Of a DNA stretch of 64,000 bases, positions 25,780 through 35,804 are shown piece by piece. A program made the position numbers and the translations under genes. The notes beneath the pieces are model-generated. The model saw only the letters and a program-made list of their open reading frames with translations. It did no database searches and was not told the DNA's origin. Each line of letters opens with the position of its first letter. Position 1 is the first letter of the stretch. The DNA is taken from positions 1,434,030 to 1,498,029 of the forward strand of contig CAVZUJ010000001.1 in the NCBI GenBank assembly GCA_963778525.1, given 5' to 3'. This DNA is from Schlegelella_A sp963778525. GTDB taxonomy: Bacteria > Pseudomonadota > Gammaproteobacteria > Burkholderiales > Burkholderiaceae_C.

Positions 25780-26997
25780 TCAGCCGAGGCGAATCGCGCC
25801 CTCGCCTGCCAGCGCTTCGATCTCGGCATCTTCGAAGCCATGCTCGCGCAGCACTTCGCGCGTGTGCTGGCCGAAGGTGGGCGACGGCCGCCGCACGCTG
25901 GCGGGCGTGCTCGCGAACTTCACCGGCACGCCGAGCGCGCGGGTGCGGCCGGCGGCCGGATGATCGAGCTCCACCACCATCTCGCGGGCCAACGTCTGTG
26001 GGTCGGCCGTCATCCCGGCGATCGTCTGGATCGGTCCGGCGGGCACGCCGGCCGCGTCAAGGCCTTCCAGCCACTCGTTCGTCGTGCGCAGGCGCAAGCG
26101 CTCGCCGAGCAGGCGGACCAGTTCCTCGCGGTGCGCCATGCGAGCCGCGTTGTCGATGAAGCGGGCATCGACGATCAACTCGGGCGCGCCCACCAGCCGC
26201 GCCACGCGCTCCCAGTTCGACTGGTTGGCGCCGCCGATGTTGATCCAGCCATCCCGGGTCGGGAAAGCCTGGTACGGCGCGGCCAGCACATGGGCCGAGC
26301 CGAGCGGGCCCGGCGAGGCGCCGGTGGCGAAGAAGAACGCGGCCTGCCACGCCGTCTGGTGGATGCCGGCCTCGAACAGCGAGGTGTCGACGAACTGGCC
26401 CTGCCCCGACTTCAAGCGATGCACGTAGGCCGAGACGATGCCGAGCGCAGCCAGGATGCCGGCGTTGATATCGGTGACCGGGCTGCCGATCTTCGACGGC
26501 GCGCCGCCCGGCTCGCCGTTGAAGCTCATCAGGCCGGAGGCGCCTTGCGCGATGAGATCGAAGCCGCCCTTGTCGGCCGCCGGCCCGCTGCGACCGTAGC
26601 CCGAAATGGCGCAGTAGATGAGCGCCGGATTGATGGCGCGCAATGTCTCGTAGCCGATGCCGAGCCGGTCGAGCGCACCCTTGCGATAGTTCTCCACCAG
26701 CGCGTCGGCGCGCTCCGCGAGACGCTTCAACACGCGCCGGCCACCCTCGGTCTTCAGGTCGACGGCGATGCCGCGCTTGTTGCGGTTCATCATCATGAAC
26801 GCCGCCGACTCGCCGTTCACCTGCGGCTCGGCATAGCGGCGCGTGTCGTCGCCGTCGGGAATGCGCTCGACCTTGACCACGTCGGCGCCGAGGTCGGCGA
26901 GCAGGGAGCCGCAGGTCGGGCCGGCCATGATCTGCGCCAGCTCCAGCACTTTCAGGCCCGCGAGCGGGCCGGTGGCCGGCGGCGCTTCGGTGCTCAT
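25780..26997 (-). CDS. Class III (CaiB/BaiF-type) CoA-transferase
   Basis: Transfers CoA between carboxylic acids (405 aa). Family landmarks are GLKVLELAQIMAGPTCGSLLADLGADVVKVE at the N-terminus, NRNKRGIAVDLK, LVENYRKGALDRLG and the segment SPVTDINAGILAALGI, which holds the catalytic Asp. The acid substrate cannot be read from the sequence. Its ATG overlaps the stop of the crotonase gene (ATGA at 26994), so both belong to one minus-strand unit that converges on the mutase operon. It likely activates or swaps CoA on a carboxylate delivered by the adjacent TRAP transporter. Confidence 0.9.
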   Translation of the reverse strand: MSTEAPPATGPLAGLKVLELAQIMAGPTCGSLLADLGADVVKVERIPDGDDTRRYAEPQVNGESAAFMMMNRNKRGIAVDLKTEGGRRVLKRLAERADALVENYRKGALDRLGIGYETLRAINPALIYCAISGYGRSGPAADKGGFDLIAQGASGLMSFNGEPGGAPSKIGSPVTDINAGILAALGIVSAYVHRLKSGQGQFVDTSLFEAGIHQTAWQAAFFFATGASPGPLGSAHVLAAPYQAFPTRDGWINIGGANQSNWERVARLVGAPELIVDARFIDNAARMAHREELVRLLGERLRLRTTNEWLEGLDAAGVPAGPIQTIAGMTADPQTLAREMVVELDHPAAGRTRALGVPVKFASTPASVRRPSPTFGQHTREVLREHGFEDAEIEALAGEGAIRLG

Positions 26998-27776
26998 CGG
27001 CCGAAGAACTCCGGCGGCGACTTGTCGAGAAAGCTGTGCGAGCCAGCGCGGAAATCTTCCGTGTCGTAGCAACGATAGGCTTCGTCGCGCTCGGCCTCGC
27101 TCAAGCTCGCGCCCGCTTCGAGCTGGCGAAGAAACTGCTTGTGCCAACGTGCCGACAGCGGTGCCCCGGCGGCGATCCGGCGCGCCGTGGCATGGGCTTC
27201 GCTGGCGACGTCGGCATCGGCAACGACGCGATTGACGAGCCCTTTTTGCAGCGCCTCGGCGGCGCCGAAGATGCGGCCTTCGAGCAGGATCTCGAGCGTC
27301 GTGGCGCGGCCGACGAGGCGCAGCAGCGGCGCCAGCTCGGCATGCGCCATCACCAGGCCGAGCTTGCTGATCGGCACGCCGAAGCGGCTCGACTCGCCGC
27401 AGATGCGCAGGTCGCACAGCGCCGCGATCTCGAGGCCGCCGCCGACGCAGATGCCCTCGATCAGCGCCAGCGTCGGATGCCGGCAGTCGGTGATGGCGGC
27501 CAGCGCTTCGTGCAGCACCTCGCCGTAGGCCTTGCCCTGCGCGAAGTTCGAGCGCGTGGTGGCGAACTCGCCGATATCGTTGCCGGGCGAGAAAGCCTTG
27601 CCGCCGGCGCCGCGCAGCACGATGCAGCGCAGCGAATCGTCGGCCGAGAGCTCGCGCATCGTCTCGCCGAGCCGCTGCCACATCGGCCGGGTCATGGCGT
27701 TGAGCTTTTCGGGACGGTTGAGGACGACGGTCGCGACCGGACCGTCGCGCTCCACCAGGATGAGATCGCCGCTCAT
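26994..27776 (-). CDS. Enoyl-CoA hydratase/isomerase (crotonase) family protein with one catalytic Glu
   Basis: Crotonase-fold acyl-CoA enzyme (260 aa). The oxyanion-hole segments are AFSPGNDIGEF and GICVGGGLEIAALCD, the latter supplying the Glu that corresponds to Glu144 of rat hydratase. The second catalytic position (Glu164, in FGQPE) is Ile here, in FGVPISKLG. True hydratases use both, so this is more likely an isomerase, decarboxylase, hydrolase or a hydratase acting differently. It is followed by the CoA-transferase (four-base overlap) and preceded by the TRAP genes on the same strand. Confidence 0.88.
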   Translation of the reverse strand: MSGDLILVERDGPVATVVLNRPEKLNAMTRPMWQRLGETMRELSADDSLRCIVLRGAGGKAFSPGNDIGEFATTRSNFAQGKAYGEVLHEALAAITDCRHPTLALIEGICVGGGLEIAALCDLRICGESSRFGVPISKLGLVMAHAELAPLLRLVGRATTLEILLEGRIFGAAEALQKGLVNRVVADADVASEAHATARRIAAGAPLSARWHKQFLRQLEAGASLSEAERDEAYRCYDTEDFRAGSHSFLDKSPPEFFGR

Positions 27777-27792
27777 GGCTTCGAATGATCGC

Positions 27793-29077
27793 TCAGTGAT
27801 AGAAGAAATGCACCAGCGCCATCGGCACCGCCGGCACGTAGGTGACGAGCAGCAGCGTCGCCAGCAGCGTGCCGATGAACGGCAGGTTGACGCGCGTCAC
27901 CTTCCACATGTCGGCCTTGGCGATCGAGCACGAGGCCATCAGCACGCTGGCCACCGGCGGCGTCTGCTGGCCGATGCCGAGGTTGAGGGTGACGATGAGG
28001 CCGAAGTGGACCGGATCGATCCCCACTGCCTTGACCAGCGGCATGACGATCGGCACGACCAGGATGATCGCTGCCGCCGAATGCAGGAAGAGGCCGACGA
28101 TCAGGAAGAACAGGTTGAGCAGCCCGAGCACGGCGTAGCGGTTGCTGGTGATCGACGACAGCCAGGCCGCGAGCTGCTGCGGCATCTGCTGCTCGGTGAG
28201 ATAGACGCCCGAGCAGCGCCGAGGCGGCGACCAGCAGCATGACGATCGCGGTCTGCGTCACGCCGTCGAGCATGGCGTCGTAGAGATGCTTCCAGTTCAG
28301 CTCGCGGTAGATCACGCCGCCGATGAAGAGCGCCGCCAGCACCGCCAGCGCCGCGCCCTCGGTGGCGGTGACGACGCCGCCGAAGATGCCGCCGAGAATG
28401 ATCATCGGCAGCAGGAACGCCCAGGCCGCTTCCTTGAACGTGGTCTTCACCCGCTGCCAGCGGAACACCTCTTCCACCGGATAGTTGTAGCGGCGTGCGT
28501 ACCAGTAGGCCGTGCCCATCATGCCGAAGCCGGCGATGATGCCCGGCACGATGCCGGCGACGAAGATCTTGACCACCGAGGTGTCGGCCATCACGGCGTA
28601 CAGGATCATCGGGATCGACGGCGGAATGATCACCGCCAGCGTCGCCGACGAGGACATCACCGCCGCCGCGAATTCCTTCGGGTAGCCGCGGCTCTTCATC
28701 GCCGGAATGAGCAGCGAGCCGAGCGCCGCCACGTCGGCGACGGCCGAGCCCGAGATCTCGGCGAAGAACATCGAGGTGCCGATGGTGATCATCGCCAGGC
28801 CGCCGCGCACGAAGCCGAACAGGGCGCTGCCGAAGGCGATCAGCCGGCGCGACAGGCTCGACGAATTCATGATCGCGCCGGCCAGGATGAAGAGCGGGAT
28901 CGCCAGCAGCGGAAAGCTGGTCGTGCCGGTGTACATCACCAGCGCCGAGTTGAGCAACGAGTCGAAGCCGCTCGAATAGACCATGCCGCCCATCGCCACC
29001 AGGCCGAGAGCCACCGCGATCGGCACGTTGAGCAGGATCAGGGCCACCAGGCCCAGGAACATCAGCGCGACGATCAT
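27793..29077 (-). pseudogene. dctM: TRAP transporter large permease DctM, frame broken by one indel
   Basis: Large membrane subunit of a tripartite periplasmic carboxylate transporter. From ATG 29077 (ATGA overlap with dctQ) the frame reads MIVALMFLGLVALILLNVPI and runs through many helices, including SGSAVADVAALGSLLIPAM and PPSIPMILYAV. Near 28200 it jumps frame, then continues as AAAIILVVPIVMPLVKAVGID and GQQTPPVASVL to the stop. Both halves are well conserved, and the sum (about 427 aa) equals a normal DctM, so one inserted or deleted base explains it. In the cell it would use the sodium gradient to import the ligand held by DctP. Confidence 0.88.
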
Positions 29078-29589
29078 GAGGTGACTTGCAGGGCCGGTGC
29101 CATCTCGTGGTCGACGATGCCCTGGCCGCGCGCCTGGCGCAGCACCTCGGGCAGGCTCAGCAGCTGGGCCACGATGAAGAGGACCGCGCCGATCGGGATC
29201 ACCGACTGGGTCAGCTGGGTGGGTACCGGCAGGCTCACCATCGTGTCGCCGCCCAGCACCTTGAGGACCTGGAAGCCGTACCACGCGAGCAGCGCGAAGA
29301 AGGTGATCACGCAGACTTCGCCGAAGCACACGGCGACGACGCGGCCGCGCGGCGGCAACGCGTTGACGATGCCGGGAAAGCCGATATGGGCGCGCTTGAG
29401 CGCCGCCAGCGCCGCGCCGTAGTAGGTGAGCCAGGCCAGCATGATGGCGGCGCCCTCGTCGTACCAGACGAGCGGGATGCCGAAACTGCGCAGCGCGACG
29501 CCGACGAGGATCAGCAGCGCCATCGCGGCGAGCAGGAAGATCACGAACGCCGTCAGGGCGCGCTCGAAGACGATGCGAAAGCGGTTCAC
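29074..29589 (-). CDS. dctQ: TRAP transporter small permease DctQ
   Basis: Small membrane subunit (171 aa) with four helices, including ALTAFVIFLLAAMALLILVGVALR and FGEVCVITFFALLAWYGFQVL. The pattern VWYDEGAAIMLAWLTYYGAALA is the usual DctQ signature around helix 2. It overlaps dctM by four bases and starts 13 bases after the dctP stop, giving the order P-Q-M in one operon. Confidence 0.88.
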   Translation of the reverse strand: MNRFRIVFERALTAFVIFLLAAMALLILVGVALRSFGIPLVWYDEGAAIMLAWLTYYGAALAALKRAHIGFPGIVNALPPRGRVVAVCFGEVCVITFFALLAWYGFQVLKVLGGDTMVSLPVPTQLTQSVIPIGAVLFIVAQLLSLPEVLRQARGQGIVDHEMAPALQVTS

Positions 29590-29602
29590 GCGGCGCGCCG
29601 CC

Positions 29603-30586
29603 TCACATGCCCTTGCCGAGCGCGATCGCCTGGTCGACCAGCTTGCCGCCGGCCGGCACTTCCTTGCCGAACTCCTCGTAGACGCTCTTGCTGGCGGCGA
29701 TGAAGGCGTCCTTGTCGGCGTCGTTGACCTTGATGCCCGAGGCCTTGAGCTTGGCGAGCAGGTCGTTGTCGAGCTTGGCCGCCTGCTCGTAGACGTAGGC
29801 CTGCGTCTCCTTGGCCGTCTGCGTCAGCGTCGCTTGCACGTCGGGCGGCAGCGTGGCGAACTTCTTCGCCCCGGCGGCGAGGTAGGCCGGCGTGTAGACG
29901 TGGCCGGTCAGCGAGAGGTACTTCTGCACCTCCTGGAATTTCGACGAGTAGATCTGCGTCAGCGGGTTTTCCTCGCCGTCCATCACGCCGGTCTGCAGGG
30001 CCACGAACACTTCCGAGAGCGCCATCGGCGACGGGTTGGCGCCGTAGGCCTGGAACATCTTCACCCGCCACTTGCCCTCGGGCACGCGCAGCTTCATGCC
30101 TTGCAGGTCGGCCGGCTTGACGATCGGCCGCACGTTGTTCGTGATGTGGCGAAAGCCGTTCTCCCAGACTGCCAGCAGCTTGTAGCCCTTGGCCTCGGCC
30201 AGCGGCTCGAGGGAAGGCCAGACGATCGCGGCCTCGATCTTCTTCATGTGCTCGCGGTTCTTCACGAGATACGGCATCTCGAACATGCCGAACGCTTCGA
30301 CCTCCGACGACATCACCGTCGAGGGCAGCGCGAAGTCGAGCGTGCCGAGGCGAAGCTTCTGCATCATCTCGCGGTCGCCACCGAGCTGGCTCGAGCCGAA
30401 GACGACGACCTTGACCTTGCCCGCCAGCTTCTCGTTGGCACGGCGCGCGAACTCGTTGGCCGACAGCTCGAACAGTGAGCCGGGGCCGCCGACGTGGCCG
30501 AGCTTGAGCTCGACCATCTGTGCGGTCGCCGGCAAGGCGACGAGCGCGGCCAGGAGAGCGATCAGGACATTGCGGCGAAAGGTCAT
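29603..30586 (-). CDS. dctP: TRAP transporter substrate-binding protein DctP
   Basis: Periplasmic binding protein (327 aa) with signal peptide MTFRRNVLIALLAALVALPATAQ cleaved near residue 22. The conserved arginine that clamps the ligand's carboxylate is in LQGMKLRVPEG, and the following ALQTGVMDGEENP is a family hallmark. Ligands of such proteins are mostly C4-dicarboxylates, 2-oxo acids, sugar acids or aromatic acids; nothing here narrows it. Its position beside CoA-transferase and crotonase genes suggests a carboxylate fed into CoA-dependent breakdown. Confidence 0.92.
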   Translation of the reverse strand: MTFRRNVLIALLAALVALPATAQMVELKLGHVGGPGSLFELSANEFARRANEKLAGKVKVVVFGSSQLGGDREMMQKLRLGTLDFALPSTVMSSEVEAFGMFEMPYLVKNREHMKKIEAAIVWPSLEPLAEAKGYKLLAVWENGFRHITNNVRPIVKPADLQGMKLRVPEGKWRVKMFQAYGANPSPMALSEVFVALQTGVMDGEENPLTQIYSSKFQEVQKYLSLTGHVYTPAYLAAGAKKFATLPPDVQATLTQTAKETQAYVYEQAAKLDNDLLAKLKASGIKVNDADKDAFIAASKSVYEEFGKEVPAGGKLVDQAIALGKGM

Positions 30587-30654
30587 GGCGAAGGTCTCCT
30601 CGAATGTTGTCGTGGCCGACGGGCGCCTGACGGCGCGCAGCCGGCGCTTCTACT

Positions 30655-31900
30655 TTATGCAGCGGCGCGCAAGGGCTCGCGCGCCGGATGGTCGGCGAAG
30701 AAATCCATCGCCGCCTGGACCCCACTCGCCGCAGTGGCGATGCCGGCGAGCTTGAGCCCCATCTCGACACCAGCCACTGCCGCCAGCAGCGTGAGGTCGT
30801 TGCTGTCGCCGAGGTGGCCGATGCGGAACATGCGGCCCTTCACCTTGCCCAGGCCGGTGCCGAGCGACAGGTCGAAGCGTTCGTGGATGAGCTTTCGCAA
30901 TTGATCGGCATCGATGCCCTTCGGCGTGATCACGCCGGTCAGCACCGGCGACTGCACGCTGGCGTCAGCGCACTGGATCGGCAGGCCCCAGGCGCGCACC
31001 GCCGGCGCGCACGCCCTCGGCCCAGCGCTGGTGGCGCGCGAACACCGCATCCAGTCCTTCACCCAGCAGCATGTCGAGCGCTTCGCTCAGGCCGTAGAGC
31101 AGGTTGGTGTTCGGCGTGTACGGCCAGTAGCCGGCCTTGTTCATCTCGACGATCTCGTCCCAGGCCCAGAAGGCTTTCGGCAAGCGTCGCCGATTTGCTC
31201 GCTGCCAGCGCCTTCGGCGACAAGGCGTTGAAGCTGATTCCGGGCGGCAGCATCAGGCCCTTCTGCGAGCCGCTGATGCCGACGTCGACGCCCCACTCGT
31301 CGTGCCGGTAGTCGGCGCAGGCCAGGCCGGAGATGGTGTCGACCATCAGCAGCGCCGGATGACCCGCCGCATCGATGGCGCGGCGCACGGCGGCGATGTC
31401 GGAGACGGCGCCGGTCGAGGTTTCGTTGTGCACGACGCAGACGGCCTTGATCGCATGGCCGGCGTCTGCCCGCAGGCGCTGCTCGATCAGATCGGCCTGC
31501 ACGCCGCGGCGCCAGCTCCACGGCAGCCCCGTCGCCTCGTCGGTGCCCGGCACGCCCAGGAACTCCGGCTTCAGGCCCAGGCGCGTGCGCCATGCTGATG
31601 CCACAGCGAGGCGAAGTGGCCGGTCTCGTACATCAGCACGCGGTCGCCGGGACTCATGATGTTGACCAGCGCCGCTTCCCAGGCGCCGGTGCCCGAGGCC
31701 GGATAGATGACGACCGGATGCACGGTCTTGAAGATCTGCTGCAGGCCGGCCAGCACCTTCATGCCCAGCGCGCCGAACTCCGGCCCGCGATGGTCGATGG
31801 TGGGCAGGCTGATGGCGCGCAGGATGCGGTCAGGCACCGGGCTGGGACCCGGGATCTGCAGGAAGTGGCGGCCACTCGGATGCTGGTCGAGCGCGAGCAT
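30655..31900 (-). pseudogene. Class V aminotransferase (alanine/serine-glyoxylate type), frame broken by several indels
   Basis: PLP enzyme of fold type I related to alanine-glyoxylate and serine-glyoxylate aminotransferases. From ATG 31900 it reads HFLQIPGPSPVPDRILRAIS, then PASGTGAWEAALVN, VCVVHNETSTGAVSDI, VDTISGLACADYR and GSQKGLMLPPG with the PLP lysine. Frame jumps appear near 31590 (two), 31180 and 31005, after which YWPYTPNTNLLYGL and RMFRIGHLGDSNDLTLL complete the protein. All conserved residues survive, so sequence error is likelier than decay. Full length would be about 410 residues. Gene and TRAP cluster share strand; the promoter region faces two palindromes near the GntR gene. 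Confidence 0.82.
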
Positions 31901-31923
31901 TTGAAACTCCGTTGAATGGCCAG

Positions 31924-31937
31924 TTTTGCATGCAAAA
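31924..31937 (+). promoter_or_regulatory. Candidate GntR operator, copy 1
   Basis: TTTTGCATGCAAAA, a perfect 14-base palindrome in the divergent region between the aminotransferase and the GntR gene. It starts 24 bases upstream of the aminotransferase start codon and would overlap its promoter. Confidence 0.65.
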
Positions 31938-31988
31938 GTCGCTTGTCAAGCATGGGTTCCTCGATGATCGGCTCCGTCCCGCAAGAGA

Positions 31989-32002
31989 TTTTGCATACAA
32001 AA
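31989..32002 (+). promoter_or_regulatory. Candidate GntR operator, copy 2
   Basis: TTTTGCATACAAAA differs from copy 1 by one base and lies 65 bases away, about six helical turns, ending 17 bases before the GntR start codon. The pair looks like a looping or dual-repression arrangement for the adjacent FadR-type regulator. Confidence 0.65.
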
Positions 32003-32019
32003 GTTCAAATCCGCGCTCG

Positions 32020-32719
32020 ATGGCCCGCATCGTCTCCCTGCCGCCACCGTCTGCACGAGCAGGTGGCGCACGCCTGCGCCAGCTGCTCGTCGAAGGCGCG
32101 ATCGCGCCCGGCGCCAAGCTCAACGAGCGCGAGCTGTGCGAGCAGCTGCGCGTCTCGCGCACGCCGTTGCGCGAAGCGATCAGCATGCTCGCCGCCGAAG
32201 GCCTGGTGGAGCTGCTGCCCAATCGCGGCGCGGTCGCGGCGCGCCTCTCGACCGGGCCGACATCGCCGACACCTTCGAGCTGCATCGCCGGCCTCGAAGG
32301 CCAGTCGGGCGAGCTTGCCGCCGCAGCGCATCACGCGAGGCGGAGCTGGCGGAGATCCGCGCCCTGCATTTCGAGATGCTGGCCGCGCTACGCGCGGCGC
32401 GACCTGCCGGCTACTACCGGCTCAACGCGACGCATCCACGACGCCATCAACGCCGCCGCGCAAGAACCCGGTGCTGACCGCGCACCTACCGGAGCATCAA
32501 CGCCCGCCTGCAGGCGCTGCGATTCCGCTCCAACCAGGACGAAGGCAAATGGAAGCGGGCGGTGAAGGAGCACGAGCGGATGATCGAAGCGCTCGCGGCG
32601 CGCGACGGCAGTCGCCTGCGCCGAAGTGCTGGTCACCCACCTCGAGCACAAGCGCGATGCCGTGCTCGAGCAGCTGCAGCGACAGGCCGCGATACCGGCC
32701 AGCGGGACGGCGCGCATGA
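32020..32719 (+). pseudogene. GntR-family (FadR/FCD subfamily) regulator, frame broken by many indels
   Basis: Repressor with a winged helix followed by an FCD ligand domain. The start gives MARIVSLPPPS, then the frame shifts and returns to LRQLLVEGAIAPGAKLNERE and LRVSRTPLREAISMLAAEGL, the recognition region. The FCD half is scattered over three frames, for example ALHFEM, YYRLNAT, ALRFRSNQDEGKWKRAVKEH and VLVTHLEHKRDAVLEQL, and about eight indels are needed to join them. Examples read directly: ACG-ATC appears as ACGCATC and GCG-AAG as GCGCAAG. The stop overlaps the start of the FAD/Fe-S gene (ATGA at 32716). It probably controls that gene and the divergent aminotransferase through the two palindromes. 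Confidence 0.8.
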
Positions 32720-35700
32720 ACGCACCGCTGCCGATCGACGTCACTCGCGGCACAGCGGCCAGGGGACTGACGGCGTCGCGCGGACCGCACGCCGTCGACA
32801 CGGCGCGCCTGGCCCGCGGCTGGCGCGCGAGACGCAAGGCGAGGTGCTGTTCGACGCCGCCGTCGCGCGGCCGCTACGCCACCGACGCCTCGATCTACCA
32901 GGTGATGCCGGTCGGCGTGTTCGTGCCGCGCACGCAGCGACGACGTCGCGCATCGCGCATCGACATCGCCCGCGAACTGAAGGTGCCGCTCGTGCCGCGC
33001 GGCGCCGGCACCAGCCAGTGCGGCCAGACCATCGGCGCGGCGCTGGTCATCGACAACAGCAAGCACCTGCGCCGCGTGCTGGACGTCGACGCCGAGGCAC
33101 TGCACCGCCGAGGTCGAGCCCGGCCTCGTGCTCGATCACCTCAACGCGCAGCTGAAGCCGCATGGCCTGTGGTTCCCGGTCGACGTCTCGACCAGCGCCC
33201 AGGCCACGCTGGGCGGCATGGCCGGCAACAACTCCTGCGGCTCGCGCTCGCATCGCCTACGGCAACATGGTGCACAACGTGCTGGGCGTCGACGCCTGGC
33301 TGTCCGACGGCGCGAGCTGCTCGATTCGGCCCGGTCGACGAGGCTCGGGCGACGGCGCGCGCCGATCGCCGAGTTCGTGCGCGAGCTGGCCGAGCGAGCA
33401 TCGCGCCGAGATCGAGGCGCGCTGGCCCAAGGTGCTGCGCCGCGTCGGCGGCTACAACCTCGACATCTTCGACAACCAGAGCGAGCGGCCCTACACGCGA
33501 CGACGGCAGCGTCAACCTGGCGCACCTGCTGGTGGGCAGCGAAGGCACGCTGGCGTTCACGAAGCAGCCTGACGCTGCAAGCTGTCGCCGCTGCCGCGGC
33601 GCCAAGGTGCTGGGCGTCGTCAACTTCCCGAGCTTCCACGCCGCGATGGATGCGGCGCAGCACATCGTCAAGCTCGGGCCCGAGCGCGGTGGAGCTGGTC
33701 GACCGCACCATGATCGAGCTGGCCTGCGCCAACCCGGCCTTTCGCGCCACGATCGAGACGGCGCTGATCGGCGCGCCGGCCGCCATCCTGCTGGTCGAGT
33801 TCACCGGCGACGACCGAGCCGCGCTGCTGCGGCGGCTGAAGGACCTGGTCGCGCTGATGGGCGACCTCGGCCTGCCGGGCGCGTGGTCGAGATGCCCGAC
33901 GAAGCGCCGCAGAAGGCGCTGTGGGAAGTGCGCAAGGCCGGCCTCAACATCATGATGAGCCTGAAGGGCGACGGCAAGCCGGTGAGCTTCATCGAGGACT
34001 GCGCCGTGCCGCTCGAGCACCTGGCCGAATACACCGACGCGCTGACCGAGGTGTTCGCGCGGCACGGCACGCGCGGCACCTGGTATGCGCATGCTTCGGT
34101 CGGCACGCTGCACGTGCGGCCGATCCTCGACATGCGGCGCGACGGCGCGATCAAGATGCGCGCCATTGCCGAGGAAGCGAGCGCGCTGGTGCGCAAATTC
34201 AAGGGCGCCTACAGCGGCGAGCACGGCGACGGCCTGTGCCGCGGCGAATGGATCGCCTGGCAGTTCGGCCCGGCGATCAACGAGGCCTTCCGCGCGATCA
34301 AGAACCGCCTCGATCCGATCGGCCTGTTCAAGCCCGAGCAAGATCGTCGATCCGCCGAGGATGGACGACGCGCGCGCTGTTCCGCTTTCCGCCCGGATAC
34401 CGGACGATCGCCGCTGAAGCCGGTGCTCGACTGGTCGGCCTGGAACGTGCAGAACGATCCCGGTGACCGAAGAGACCTCGGCGCCGGGCAGCGGCGGCGA
34501 CCCCGCCGGCGGCTTCGCCAAGGCGGTGGAGATGTGCAACAACAACGGCCACTGCCGCAAGTTCGACGCCGGCACGATGTGCCCGAGCTATCGCGTCACG
34601 CGCGACGAGCAGCACCTGACCCGCGGCCGCGCCAACACCTTGCGGCTGGCGCTGTCGGGTCAGCTCGAAGGCGGCGACTCGCCTCACCGCTGGCCAGCGA
34701 CGCAGTGGCTGCGGCGCTCGACCTGTGCGTCGGCTGCAAGGGCTGCAAGCGCGACTGCCCGACCGGCGTGGACATGGCGCGCATGAAGATCGAGTGCCAC
34801 GGCCGAACGCAAGGCCCGGCACGGCTACACGCTCAGGGACCGCTTGATCGCGGCGTCTGCCCGACTATCGCGGGCACGGCCAGCCGCATGCCCGGACTGG
34901 CCAACCTGCGCAATCGCTCGGCTTTGCTGGCGCGCCTTGGGGAACGCTGGCTCGGCCTCTCGGCCCGGCGCTCGCTGCCGCGCTGGCGTCGCGACACCTT
35001 CTGGCATGGCGCGCCTGCGCTCGCGCTCGCCGATCGCGAGACAGCGCTGGCGGCGGACAAGGCCGTGGTGCTCTTCGTCGACACCTTCAACGGCCCACTT
35101 CGAGACCGAGAACGCAACGGCCGCAGTGCGCGTGCTGCAAGCCGCGGGATACGCCGTGCACGTGGCCGAACGGCCCGGCGGCGGCGCGGTCTGTTGCGGC
35201 CGCACCTATCTCGCTGCCGGCATGCCGGATCGGGCCAAGGCCAAGGCGCGCGAGTTGCTCGACGCACTGCTGCCCTTCGCCGAACGCGGCATCGCGCATC
35301 GTCGGCCTCGAACCTTCATGTCTCTTGACGCTGCGCGACGAGATGCTCGTGATGGGCCTGGGCGAGGCGGCCGAGAAGGTCGCGCGACAGGCCTTCCTGT
35401 TCGAGGAGTTCGTCGTGCGCGAAGCGCGCGCCGGCCGGATGGACCTGCGCCTCAAGGACGCGACGCAAGCGCTCCTCGTGCACGGCCATTGCCATCAGAA
35501 GGCCTTCGGCGCGATGCCGGCCACGCTCGAGGCGCTGGCTCTCATTCCAGGGGCGAGGCCCGCGCTGATCGAGAGCTCATGCTGCGGCATGGCCGGCAGC
35601 TTCGGCTACGAAGCCGAGCACTACGACGTCTCGATGCAGATGGCCGAGCTGAGCCTGTTGCCGGCTGTGCGACAGGCGCCGGACGCGCTGATCGTCGCCA

Positions 35701-35789
35701 GCGGCACGAGCTGCCGGCACCAGATCGCCGACGGTGCGGCGCGCGAGGCGCGTCATGTGGCGCGGGTGCTGGCCGACCATCTCGCCTGA
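32716..35789 (+). pseudogene. FAD-linked oxidase / Fe-S (D-2-hydroxyacid dehydrogenase, YdiJ-like), frame broken by about 25 indels
   Basis: Large two-part dehydrogenase, about 1,020 codons if repaired, the size of YdiJ-type D-2-hydroxyglutarate/D-lactate dehydrogenases. The first half is a GlcD-like FAD domain: VPLVPRGAGTSQCGQTIGA, SAQATLGGMAGNNSCGS, LLVGSEGTLAFTK and YSGEHGDGLCRGEW. The second half is a GlcF-like part with CNNNGHCRKFDAGTMCPSY, CVGCKGCKRDCPTGVDM and two CCG-type motifs (HGHCHQKAFG, SSCCGMAGSFGYEAEHYDVS). Frame changes come on average every 100-150 bases, yet no conserved residue is lost. The last ~460 bases are intact. Expected role: oxidising a D-2-hydroxyacid and passing electrons to the respiratory chain. 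Confidence 0.8.
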
Positions 35790-35804
35790 GCGCGCGGGAC
35801 GCGC

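Noticed and set aside
30655..31900. Beta-hydroxyaspartate cycle locus, because of the class V glyoxylate-type aminotransferase.
   Set aside because: The dehydratase, aldolase and iminosuccinate reductase genes of that cycle are absent from the neighbourhood.
32716..35328. A 900-codon open frame over the FAD/Fe-S region read as one intact protein.
   Set aside because: Large parts are out-of-frame translation; true FAD and Fe-S motifs appear alternately in all three frames, so the frame is open only by GC bias.
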